64,000 nucleotides of DNA from the NCBI RefSeq assembly GCF_001619985.1, contig NW_017264199.1, forward strand, positions 248,001 to 312,000. The letters run 5' to 3'. The first letter of the stretch is position 1. Every line of letters starts with the position of its first letter. Shown piece by piece: positions 44,760-54,836 of the stretch. A program made the position numbers and the translations under genes. The notes under the pieces were generated by a model. The model ran no database searches. It was not told the DNA's origin and saw only the letters and a list, made by a program, of their open reading frames with translations. Source of the DNA: Xylona heveae TC161 (lineage: Eukaryota > Ascomycota > Xylonomycetes > Xylonales > Xylonaceae).

Positions 44760-46173
44760 ATGGCTTCACAAAAGCCCTGCGCAGCGTGTCTGCGTTTATT
44801 GAGAAGAAATAACGTCGCTGTATGTCAATGCCTGGACGCCTCTCTCCATTCTTTTCCGTCTTTATTTTCCGCTTTCATGTGCTTGAAGAGCAATTGATCT
44901 GGTCTTGCCTCTTTTCTACTCCAGTCTCTTTTGTTTTTTATCATTGCCATCTTGAATCAAGCATGATTAAACATAACCTTCTGGCCAAACTTCAAAGCAC
45001 AATCCGAAATTGCAGACCACAGCACTAACACGTCTTTCAAACAGCCACGAACTCTTCAGTCTCCCTCCATTTCCTCCTCACGCGCAGCCTCGTCTCTCCG
45101 CGCCTTCTCGACAACATTATCAAACCGCAATGCTGGCTCTTCAAGCTCGACTTCGACCTCGAGCTCCAACTCCAGCTCAGCAGACTCATCCCCCGTCAAG
45201 CCGCTGCCGAAAAGCGCATACAGCAGCGCCGGCACCACGACACGACTTGCGCAAGAAGTGCGCCGCCGCGCCGGCGGCACGACAGAAACCTACGTCGCAT
45301 ACGGTGCGACAAAGGCACTATTCACAGAATGCGCGCGCCACGCAGACTACAACATCCCACAATTAAAGGGCAAGACGTATCGAACTGAAGACGTGCCCAA
45401 GACCGCCGCGGGCGAAGATCTGGGCGTTGGCACCGGATGGTGGTACGAATGTACGTTTTCTCCCACTCCCCTTCCTCCTCATCCTCCTATTCCTCCCCCT
45501 TCTTCTCCTTTTCCATCCTCTCTTTCCCCTGAATCTACTTCTTCGAACCAAAAGAGGGTCTTTCAAAGAATTCTGCCAATGCTAACATACAACTGTTGCA
45601 GCCCTCGGTCTGCAACCTACATTCAACACCTGGGCCCAAATCACTTTCCTCAACATGTACCTCTTCACCGTGCGGTTCCGGTGTTTCCACCCTTCGCACG
45701 CCCAAGCGTGGCACCAGCACTTACTCGACCACTTCTTCTACGCCGCCGAGGACCGCATGGCCGACCAGCACGGGCTCTACTCGCGCGGCATTCGGAACAA
45801 GTACCTCAAGGACCTTTTCGTGCAATGGCGTGGCGCCGTCGCAGGCTACGACGAAGGGCTGGTCAAAGGCGACGCGGTCGTCGCCACGGCGATCTGGCGT
45901 AACATTTTCAAGGCCGACCCGGAAGTCGACTGGACCCGCGTCGCCCAGGTCGTGTCGTACCTGCGCCGCGTACTCAAGGGTCTAGATGGCCTTCCCGACG
46001 ACATGGTGGTCAGTGGCAAAGTCAGGTTTACGAATCCTGGAAAAGAGGATGTTGTGGTCGCAAAGGAGAGCGCGGGCATCAAGGCCCCGTTTACGAGGGA
46101 AGATGACGAGGCTGCGAAAGTGACGATTGAGGAAATGGCCAAGCAGAAGGAGGAGGAAAAACGGAAGCGGTGA
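44760..46173 (+). CDS. CBP3: Ubiquinol-cytochrome c chaperone CBP3
   Basis: Three exons, 44760-44819, 45045-45450 and 45602-46173 (introns 225 and 151 bases), give 345 residues. The N-terminus reads as a mitochondrial presequence (MASQKPCAACLRLLRRNN, then Ser/Arg-rich up to about residue 75). The ubiquinol-cytochrome c chaperone domain covers about 105-290, with VGTGWWYESLGLQPTFNTW, FLNMYLFTVRFR and a DLFVQWRGAVAGYDEGL block. CBP3 works with CBP6 at the mitoribosome to translate and stabilise cytochrome b for complex III. The 60-base first exon codes only for the start of the presequence. A charged KR/E-rich tail ends the protein. Confidence 0.94.
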
Positions 46174-46927
46174 TTAGAGATACAGGGGGTTGTCTGAAGA
46201 GAAAAGGCACGGCCGGAGAGGGTGAAAGTTGTGACGCGAAAGGGGGATGGAATGATGGCGAAAAGCCGCGGCAGAGTGGGGTGAGGAGAAAAAGGGGAAG
46301 GACTGGCAGAGTGCATCATGTTGATGTTTCGAGATAATTTGTTGAACAAAGGACAAAGCCCAGGCTCATAATCCTGTAATTAAGTATTTCCTTGCACGTA
46401 TTTTTCTATTTTACCTACCCGTATCTGTATATTAGTACTGTCTTGTACAGTATATTACAAAGTAGTACCCAGCCCAGTCTGTTTCCTTTTCTTTCTGTAT
46501 CAAATCCGAAAACTCATCTCTCAAATCATTTTAATCACTCCCCGAAGATATCACTGTAGAAGTTGATTGCGAGATACACATCACTTCGTCACTGCAGCTG
46601 CTCGAAGGACTAACAAGTCCAACAAGGACACAAGGAAAAGAAACGAAAAGGAGAGAATTTGAAAGAATCATAAATTAAGGATAATAAATGATAAATCAAG
46701 GATGGAATAGCGTACATGTGCAAACGTTGAAATGGGTATCACATCAACATATCTCGACTGGAAAGAGATCTTTTGTAGGAAAAAAGCGACGCCAGGAGTA
46801 AGGGATCTGATCCAAATATGATAAAAGCATGACACCACCGCCGAGGAGCAGCCCGAATATGGGTCAATATAGCAAATGAAGGTGAGCCACCACCACCACT
46901 ACAACAACAACAGCAGCAGTAGCAAGG
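46174..46927. other. Shared 3' flank of CBP3 and SET9
   Basis: Convergent genes. A compound triplet tract of CAC, AAC and AGC units occupies about 46888-46922, just past the SET9 stop. No gene seen. Confidence 0.5.
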
Positions 46928-49242
46928 CTAGGTCCTGCGTAAGCTTGCTCTCCGACCCTGCAGTGCTTCTGCTACTGGTGTAGAAGTTCGACTCTCGCTG
47001 GATCCGCGCATTGGGGTTCCCTCGACCGACCTCCGCGTCTCGGCGAGGAAGAGTTTGCTCTTCTGCCTAAGACCTTTCTGTTCTTCGGGATTAAGTAGTC
47101 TTCTGACGATGCGGGCATCGAGAATCCTTTCCTCGTCGTCATGTTTCCCCTCCTTCTCAGTCTTCGGCCAAACGTAGCCGTACAGTTTACTATGACGTTC
47201 GCAGCGAGGACAGGACATGCGAGCGCCTTCCCATGCGTCGAGTTGGACAAAGTATTCTGAGCAGTTGGAGCATTCGAGCCAGAGATTGGATTTGTTGCTG
47301 AGGAGAAGTGGTGAGAGGATGTAATCACCTGGTGTGCGCACCATGGGCCCTTGAGGTTCGGGAGATGGAAGGGGCGTGGATTTGCGTCGATGGATGCGTT
47401 CGAGGGTCGTCTTGGGGCGTGGGAGGACAGTCATATTGGTGTCATCAAGAAGCTCGTCCGGCGGAGGAAGGGAGAGTTCAGAGGGTGATGGGTTATTGAG
47501 GTTGATATCAGGAATCAGATCGGCGGAGGGGTTTTCAGATGCGTTAGTGAGGCTGATGAGAGAAGCGGGGCCATTGATGGCGGGGGGTTGATCGTGTTGA
47601 TTTGTGATAGAGGCAGTGTCCGTCACAGAGTTTTTTATTGTATCGGCCGCAGCGGAGATGGCCGATTCCACAGACACTGGTGGCTGAACGACCTGTTGGA
47701 TCGGAGAGCCGGGCTCTTCTAGGAACGACGGAACTGGCTGCATGAGATGTTGATCGGGCCCCGGTGTGCTGCTGTAACTGGTGTTTTGTGTATCTAGTCT
47801 ATCCGGAGTATCTTTGTTTTGAGCTAGGAATTCTGTGGCATCATACTGCTCCGTCTTGATATATGGGATGGCGTCGTTTCGAGTTTTGCCAAGATCACTT
47901 TCTTCAAACTTTTCCGGCTGTTCCGATTGCCGTCGAGACTGATGTGGCCCAGAGAATGCCGAGCGTCCAGTCAAGGATGTTGCCTCGGTAGACTGTGCAG
48001 AGATTTGAGACATCTCGTAGACTGAGGAGGAAGGAGAATCGTGCTCTTGAATACCAAGCAGCTCTGCCCTGCTCCCTCCAGTTGATGGATCCTTAGTTGA
48101 TTCGTTCGCAATATGCTGGTCGCTGGACAAGCCTGATTTGCCTCCAGTTATTGGCTCGTCAACGGGCCCAACCATGGATTCATGAGCTTCAAATATCTGA
48201 CGTGTCTCAGCCTTTGGCTGAACAGACAAAGAAGATCTCCTCCGCTTAGACGGCGGCTCCTGGGACTGTTCCGGCGTCATTGGCAACGGCGTGGTCGATT
48301 CGCGACTAATCGCATATTTGCGCTTGCGCCTAAACGAATAAGGAGTTGACTGATCCGGCTCCTCGCCTTCAGAACCATTCAGCGGTTTTGGCGTCGGCAT
48401 TTGACTTGCACCATCTGCCCAACCATTTCGGCCAAGATCTTCGCACGTCTTGCAGAGACATTCGCAGTTTCCTTCACCGAAATAGTTCTCGCCATAGCTC
48501 ACAGTAATTTCCTGCCCTACCGGAATGTCTCGCACGGCGACAACCCCCATTCCTTGGGACCCGCTGGTCGTGAGACGAGCGTTGGCATTGCAGTCGTGAT
48601 TTGCAAATCGAGCTGGTCCAAGAAATAGCATGGGCGTCTTCTTGCGGCTAGACATGACAATGCTAAAGTCGCGACGTCGAAGATCAAGATCCTGCTCTTC
48701 TTCCTTGGTCATGGATACCTGCACGCCAGTCAAGTATTTGATCGGCTCTCCTTTTCTAATAATCTTCCGGGCGGTAATAGATGCTTCATAAGTCGTAATC
48801 GTGTAGCGGTTCGTAGTTGTAATCTCAAATGGCGCATCTGGCATGTAGATGTTGATATATCTCTTTAAATGTCTCCGGAAATTTTCCTTTTCTCTTGGAG
48901 ATTTGAGTGAAGCCGTAAATCTGCGAAGGCCGCTTAGCTGAAGAAGCTGTAACTCGGCTTTGGCAGGATCCTTTCCCACAATCACAGAATGTTGAAGAAT
49001 AGGTGCCACGTCTTCCTCGCGTACGCCTCTGCAAGGAAAATACTTCGTGCGATTTTTGCGAATGGTGGTCCAGAAATAAACCTGTCATTTGTGCTTTCAA
49101 TTAGCTAAACGGTGCTTCCTCACTACCATGTTATAAAAGGACGTACACGGTCCACAAGAGTATCAGTTAGAAGATCGTCATAAGTCGCCAATTGACTAAG
49201 CGTCAATCGGTCATTCTTTAAAGGTGGGCTCTTGGAGGGCAT
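46928..49242 (-). CDS. SET9: Histone H4 lysine-20 methyltransferase SET9
   Basis: Two exons, 49242-49147 and 49081-46928 (65-base intron), give 749 residues. A helical N-terminal domain (residues 1-125) leads into the SET domain: YEASITARKIIRKGEPI, then RFANHDCNANARL with NHDC at 193-196. SYGENYFG (227-234) and a Cys cluster NCECLCKTC (237-245) bind S-adenosylmethionine and zinc. This order is that of the SUV4-20/Set9 family, which methylates H4K20. The C-terminal two thirds are disordered and Ser/Pro-rich. A zinc-ribbon-like WLECSNCSEYF...CPRCERH segment sits near residue 640, and short basic tracts suggest nuclear entry. Confidence 0.95.
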
Positions 49243-49746
49243 TTTTAAAAAAGAGAGGGAGACAGGTTTGAAACGATGACCATGTAAGTATTCGTAGGGG
49301 AGATAAAGCTCTCATTCAATGATGCCTTTGGCTGGTAGCCAGGGCTTAGACGAGAGTGAAGGAAAAGGAGTGACGCTATGAAAGATTGAGTCAAGATAAG
49401 AAGGCGGTTTCCATAAGTGTAAGCCTTATAACGAACATGACGACGAAAGGAGTGTAAGACCCAATCATAGGAGAGGGTTTATTGAATAATTATCGCCAGG
49501 GAGGCTGGTGATAATTGAACTTGGACCGGCAACAATAGCAGTCCAGAATGAGGTCAGTGCGAGAGGTAAAGGGTGTCCGGGGATGGTGTGCTGATCCAGC
49601 TTGAACTCAGTCTGTATGTTTCGGCCACCGCGCCGACATGCGCTAAGACTCGGCATCTTCCACTTCCCGCTGCCAGAGACAACTTTTGGGGATCATCAAT
49701 CACAAAAGACAAACGACTGGCTAGTGGCCTGAAGGCGTAGCCCAAG
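49243..49746. promoter_or_regulatory. Divergent promoter region, SET9 and mitochondrial uL14
   Basis: A 504-base head-to-head spacer. No specific site recognised. Confidence 0.5.
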
Positions 49747-50414
49747 ATGATTCAATTGAAGGTACTGTTGAAAGATCTTTGATTTCATGTAAATTAATAA
49801 TTATATACTAACTGCTCGTTCCTAATAGACGATGCTTAATTGCATCGACAACTCTGGCGCTGCCGTTGTCGAATGCGCCAAAGTTCTACGCATGAAGAAG
49901 GCTGCCGGCATTGGTAGGCTGAACGCTTCACCCCGGATCGGCGAACAGTGCTGACATGTGCTCAAAGGTGACCGTATTGTCGTGGTTGTTCAAAAGCAGC
50001 GATCTTTTGGTCCTGAGTCTGGACCTGGCTCTTCCGTTTCTATCTCGGCTGCCAACAAGGTCCGACGAGGAGATATTCGACATGCTGTCATCGTCCGAAC
50101 TGCCAAGCAGCACCAGAGACCAGACGGTAGCGTTGTCAAATTTGACGACAATGCCTGCGTGCTGATCAACAAATCTGGAGACCCCATTGGATCGAGAATA
50201 AACGGTGAGCGACGACCCTTGATGTTGTGAACCATATGGTTATGTGGCACGGAGCGTTGCCTTCACCCGCGCTCATATTTTCTGCCTTGGAATATAATTT
50301 TCTAGCATGACAGTAGAGAAGGTTTTCGCTGACAGATTAACAGGTATCGTTGGTGCTGAGCTGCGCAATAAGAAGTGGTCCAAGATCCTGTCTCTGGCAC
50401 CCATGCACCTGTAG
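49747..50414 (+). CDS. MRPL38: Mitochondrial ribosomal protein uL14m
   Basis: Four exons, 49747-49761, 49829-49913, 49968-50204 and 50344-50414, give 135 residues. The first coding exon is just 15 bases (MIQLK). The bacterial L14 signature is clear: IDNSGA near the N-terminus, GDRIVVVV, and [15 protein letters not shown] with the conserved RRG turn. [10 protein letters not shown], then [20 protein letters not shown] end the fold, as in bacterial L14 ('R.FGPVARELR...KI.SLAPEV'). The mitochondrial rather than cytosolic (uL14/RPL23) assignment rests on this bacterial-type pattern. The protein sits at the subunit interface of the mitoribosome large subunit. It starts near the N-terminus of the family with almost no presequence, as in yeast. 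Confidence 0.93.
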
Positions 50415-50698
50415 ACTAAACTTGCACGGAACGGAGTTATTGAGGTTGGATTTACTATGTATCATATTTTCTTAAACATAGCCTACAAATAGAGGCTTGG
50501 ATATCTAATGCGTTGTAAAATCAAAAACGCTTTTAATTTCAAAGAATGCTCCTCATCTAATATCCCTACTCAAGTTTCCAAAACGCCCATTGAAACCCTA
50601 AACAACCCCAAAGATATCAAGTTGAACGCATAGTGGCGGGTTCGTATGCGCCTAATTGGGCGCCGATGCAAAAGACGGAAAGACAGGTATGTCCTAGG

Positions 50699-51406
50699 TT
50701 AAAAGAAAATATTGCCGCAACTGCAGCAGACGTAGAAAAGTTTCTGCAAGCAGAACCAGGTCAGTGGACATTCGAGGAGCGACGAGGCGCAAATATCTGC
50801 TCACCATTCCGGTCTCTGCAGAACGTTGTTGAGATTGGAAAAATACCGCTTCGGTCTCGCTGCAGCTCGGGCACTGCTTGTTCGACCTCGGCAGCTATGA
50901 TAAGAAGACCACTTGTCAGCATATATTCCAAGAAGCAAGCCTTAGGTGCTCATCTCCGTCTCATCTCCATCATCTGGTGCATCGAGGAAAATGCCATGAC
51001 TATGACAGTCAGAGCCTGCCTCCATGGATTCCCCGCATACAACACACACTATCTCCTGACCGCAGAGCGTGCAAAACTCGGGCAGACCAACCGTAGGATC
51101 GGAACCGACGTCTGTCGTTACTCCTGCCGTTTCGGCCACATTTGTGGAGAGGTTGTTGCGAAAGACGCAGGATGAGGTAGCGGGCTCGCTGAACTGACAG
51201 GTTCGACAGGCGAACATGAGCGTATTGCTAAGACGATCTTCCTTGGGGTAAAGCATGTTGGAACTGTTGCGATCTTGCGTTAGCTGAATTCTCGATCAAG
51301 ACGAAGGTCTACAGGTAAAGAAGACGTACCATTCGCGGCAGAATCGGAAAGTGATTTGCTCACTGCCTCCTTGCTGGCCGTTTGCCGGAGCTGGAGAAGC
51401 AGACAT
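50699..51406 (-). CDS. RPB9: RNA polymerase II subunit RPB9
   Basis: Four exons, 51406-51330, 51263-51092, 50894-50805 and 50743-50699 (introns 66, 197 and 61 bases), give 127 residues. The first zinc ribbon is FRFCRECSNMLYP with FACRTCQF. The linker has ETAGVTTDVGSDPT. The second, TFIIS-like ribbon has LPRSNKQCPSC, then FFQSQQRSAETGM and FYVCCSCGNIF. All eight zinc cysteines are present. RPB9 sits at the jaw of Pol II and affects start-site choice and fidelity. The last exon is 45 bases. The 197-base second intron stays open in frame for about 150 bases and would replace the second ribbon if retained. The start is in-frame ATG 51406, with a short Ala/Gly/Gln-rich leader. Confidence 0.94.
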
Positions 51407-52269
51407 GATAAAGGCTTTCGAGATCGGGTGAATCGATTCAATAGAGATGCTTGTCAGAACTTGTTATTCCAAATCCGATTTGGACAAGACGATGGTAGAT
51501 TTTGCTGAAGTCAAAGTCGAACAGGTCGTAGAAGTCTTGTAAAGAATTCGAGTGAGGAGAAAAAGCGACGTGGAAATCGTATTCAATAAACTCGGACAAT
51601 TGTCGAGAGGATGAATGTGATGCTAAAGCGTTGCCACTTAGTCAGCTAGCAGCTTGGCCGAGACCTGTTGGTTGACGGGCAGAGGAGATCGGGAAGGAAC
51701 GATGGAGAAATGCGCTAAACCACTACAGGGAGGGGCACCAGGCACAAGTTTGCAGGTCACATGGAATCCCATAGAACCCGGCGCTAATCCCCATTAGAAG
51801 CACGGAAATGCTGGGGATGTGCGGTTAAGAAAGGTAGCTGTGCATCACGCTTTCCAGTTAATTCTTTTAACTGGCCTTTGGCGAGGACTAGTAGGCATTG
51901 GGTAACTGCTCTAACCTGTCAAGAGATACGGCTGACCCTTAAGCTGCCAGCAAGTTGATAGACAGACCCCAGAACCCCACCGGATTCCCCTCGTTGACAC
52001 TTTTAAGGTTTCTGTCCTTCCCCTTGGTGTGGAGAGCCACTTGATGTTCTGACATAACTTGCGAAAGGTATCATATAAATACCCTTCAAAGAGCCGCATT
52101 TCCCTAGATTGCTCCAGTTTCTTGGGCTCACCCAATCGCCTTGCCAACCCAATTTCTCTGACTGCAGAAGCTAAGAGAGCTCTTCCAGTGCACCTTATTG
52201 CCCAGCGACCTGCTTCGACTCAACTATCAAACAACCAACGTAGATTTGCCGCATATAATTTTTGTCGCC
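51407..52269. promoter_or_regulatory. Divergent promoter region, RPB9 and ESS1
   Basis: An 863-base spacer between two genes that both act on RNA polymerase II. No gene seen, and no motif is clear. Confidence 0.5.
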
Positions 52270-53094
52270 ATGGTATGTACCATAATATTCTTCTTTGATA
52301 CGTGTGAGAATGAGAATGCCGATCATATATTGATCCGTCAATGCAAAATGCTTTGTTGCTTGCTTTACACAACAGACTGTTTCCAATAGCTGACGCTGGT
52401 CAATCTCAAGGCAGAGACTGGACTCCCCGAGGGTTGGGAGGTTAGACACTCCAACTCGAAGAATCTCCCATATTATTTCAATTCTAGCACGAAGGAGTCG
52501 CGATGGGAGGCTCCTGCTGGCACCGATATCGACAAGCTGAAGATGTACATGGCCCAGTACCACAGCGCCGCTCAAATCGGCCGCGATGGTGTCGGCTCAG
52601 GAGCAGGCAAAATTCGAGCCAGTCACCTATTGATCAAACACCGGGACAGTCGACGGCCGAGCAGCTGGAGAGAACCTGAAATTACCAGACCAAAGGAGGA
52701 GGCTATCGCTACTCTTCTGGGCCATGAGGCGCGGATCCGCTCTGGTCAGGTCAGCTTGGGCGACCTTGCTGTTTCCGAGTCGGATTGCAGTTCTGCCCGG
52801 AAACGTGGTGACCTGTAGGTCCACTGAAGGAAAAAGCTCATGGAGCGTTCTGCTGACATTCAATGCAGGGGTTATTTTGGACGAGGAGAGATGCAAAAGG
52901 AATTCGAGGACGCCGCGTTTGCTTTGAAGCCCGGCGAGGTGAGCCATGTGGTAGAGACGGCTTCTGGAGTGCATCTGATTGAAAGGTTCGTACTGAATAC
53001 CTATATTCCCTTATCAGAATCTTCTTGTTGCTGCTCAATATTATTATTGCCTGAATGACCGTCTTTTCTGACCAACTGTAATAGGCTTGAGTAG
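52270..53094 (+). CDS. ESS1: Pin1-type peptidyl-prolyl isomerase ESS1
   Basis: Exons 52270-52272, 52390-52814, 52869-52985 and 53085-53094 give 184 residues. The first coding exon is the ATG alone, in a strong context (GCCATGG), joined to CTGACG after a 117-base intron. The last has ten bases. A WW domain lies at residues 12-45 (Trp17, Trp40, with YYFN). The parvulin domain follows: [19 protein letters not shown], the phosphate-binding basic cluster, then [20 protein letters not shown] and [13 protein letters not shown]1 isomerises phospho-Ser/Thr-Pro bonds, notably in the Pol II C-terminal domain. The start was chosen because exon 2 is in frame with the WW domain and has no useful upstream Met. 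The open frame upstream of 52270 contains no ATG. Confidence 0.9.
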
Positions 53095-53631
53095 AAAGTA
53101 TCACATGAAGAACCCAGGAACTTACGTCTGGCCTCATCCCGACAGAGATGACTGGATTGGATGCGCCTTTATCTTGATAGTTTGATGATTGGTCGCTGTA
53201 TTGTTAATGCACAATGCACCAGTTTGCGAATCTAGGAAAACAAATACTAAAGTATGTGATCTGATGCTTTTTTCCGGTATATCTTCTTGGACCATGATAT
53301 CACTCATGTGCGATTTGCATGCTTAGTCGTCAAAAAATGCCATTCTGCTATTACCATTGTTTGCACAGCCGCCTGATTAACCGCTGCCTGTCCGTGTCAG
53401 TGGTGACCAACGTCTAATTGTCCATCACCCGGTCCCTCTCCGTTGTGAACGACATCATGAAGCCCGTTCCTGTTCACACTCCATCCCCTGTTTACTTCGC
53501 TTCTTGACTCCGCCTTCTCCAATCTCCAATCTGCTCTTGGAAATATTATCAAGCAGAAATATCTTGTTCAATCATTTCTCTTTATTCATCACAGACCAGA
53601 ATCTGAGGCCAATTCGTCAAATTTCTCCAAG
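53095..53631. other. Intergenic region
   Basis: ESS1 3' flank and upstream DNA of the orphan gene. No motif recognised. Confidence 0.5.
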
Positions 53632-54144
53632 ATGTCTCGCCCTTCCTCCAGGATGTTTCGCCCTTCCGTGCTTTCGCATGTTAAGGAAGGAGCATACGAT
53701 GATACGACTTCTCATCGAAGAGACGTTCGAGTGTGGATGGTGACGAGAAATCTCGAGATCCGCCTGCCAACCCCCCTAATCAAGGAGCTTAGAGACGCTG
53801 GATACATATATGCTCACATCATTAGAGCGCTGGAGATGCTTGAGGAAGGTGCCGACTTTATTGCGGCTACTGTCCCACTGAATCCCGCCCGACTGTACTC
53901 TCATGAACTCGTCATGGAGTGGAGAGTCGATAGGCAGTGGGTATACGACTGCATCTACTGCCCCTTTTGGGAGAAGTACGAGGACGTCAAGGATGTGTGG
54001 GATACGGAGCAACGACGAGGTACCCTCCCTCGCGCCACTATTGAATTCAACGATTTCTTGAAGAGCAAGACCCCTCTTTGGGACAGTGTCGAGAAGCGTA
54101 TGAGGGAACTTCGGGAGCTTTGCCCACAGGATCTTCTCAAATGA
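53632..54144 (+). CDS. Hypothetical protein, 170 residues
   Basis: A single exon with ATG in a fair context (AAGATGTC). The N-terminus carries a small internal repeat (SRPSSRMFRPS). The rest is rich in charged and aromatic residues and mostly helix-prone (RDVRVWMVTRNLEIRLPTP, HELVMEWRVDRQWVYDCIY, LWDSVEKRMRELRELCP). It has no signal peptide, membrane segment or motif I know. Codon choice is balanced as in the neighbours, and the open frame is much longer than others in this intergenic stretch. I therefore think it is real, perhaps a lineage-restricted protein, but I cannot assign a role. Confidence 0.55.
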   Translation: MSRPSSRMFRPSVLSHVKEGAYDDTTSHRRDVRVWMVTRNLEIRLPTPLIKELRDAGYIYAHIIRALEMLEEGADFIAATVPLNPARLYSHELVMEWRVDRQWVYDCIYCPFWEKYEDVKDVWDTEQRRGTLPRATIEFNDFLKSKTPLWDSVEKRMRELRELCPQDLLK

Positions 54145-54836
54145 GGATAAGGAAACAGCTGCGGTGCTGGTCCGTCATTGCACCATCATGCTCGGTAGGT
54201 ATATTTGTTTATTGTGCATTATTTTGTTGGCTTCTCTGATTTACTGATTCGTTCTCTCTTCGACAAACAGACACTCCAATTAATGACCACCTCCTATGAC
54301 GGATTTACTACAATAGCGCCTTTAAAAAGTTCCACGGCTCGAAGTCTTCTTATGTTTGCTGCGTTTCAGTTTCGCTTTCTTAGTCTTTTTTGAAGCTCGA
54401 CTGGCACTGGCTTATTTTTGCTACTTTTATCAGTGGTGCAACACAGATGTATCTAATTACTTTCAGTAGCTACCAGAAATCTCATCTCTCCTCTTTCACT
54501 TGCATTATAAATTGTGATCTCATGGCACTTGGTTGTCTTGTAAACATTGCATATCCATTGGACTGCCATGAGTAGCGAGGCGAAGTGGCAGTTGTGGGAG
54601 CACTGGAGAATTCCGAAGCTCCAGGCTCATGGCACTCTAGACCCCACCGAGTAACTCAGTCAACACCAAACATCATCCCTGAAACAACCGCTGTACTGCT
54701 CTTGGCCGTGACCCTTCCGTCTCACGGTTTATCTTGATTTGAGCAGCCAGGGAATCTAAGCAATAAACCTTACGACTGCACCCGAATTGTCGCAGTAGAT
54801 TGAGACTACGCAGTTTCAATCAAGTGTCCTTCCGCC
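54145..54836. other. Intergenic region
   Basis: The 3' flank of the orphan gene and the SRP72 promoter. Small frames at 54205-54393 and 54390-54575 look like noise. Confidence 0.5.

Noticed and set aside
45010-45366. A 118-codon frame rich in Pro, Gln and Arg overlapping CBP3 exon 2
   Set aside because: It is an out-of-frame reading of the Ser-rich presequence region; the CBP3 frame carries the chaperone domain.
50205-50343. Possible C/D-box small nucleolar RNA in the third intron of the uL14m gene
   Set aside because: A TTGATGT and a CTGA are present, but the C box is imperfect, no terminal stem forms and the spacing is long.
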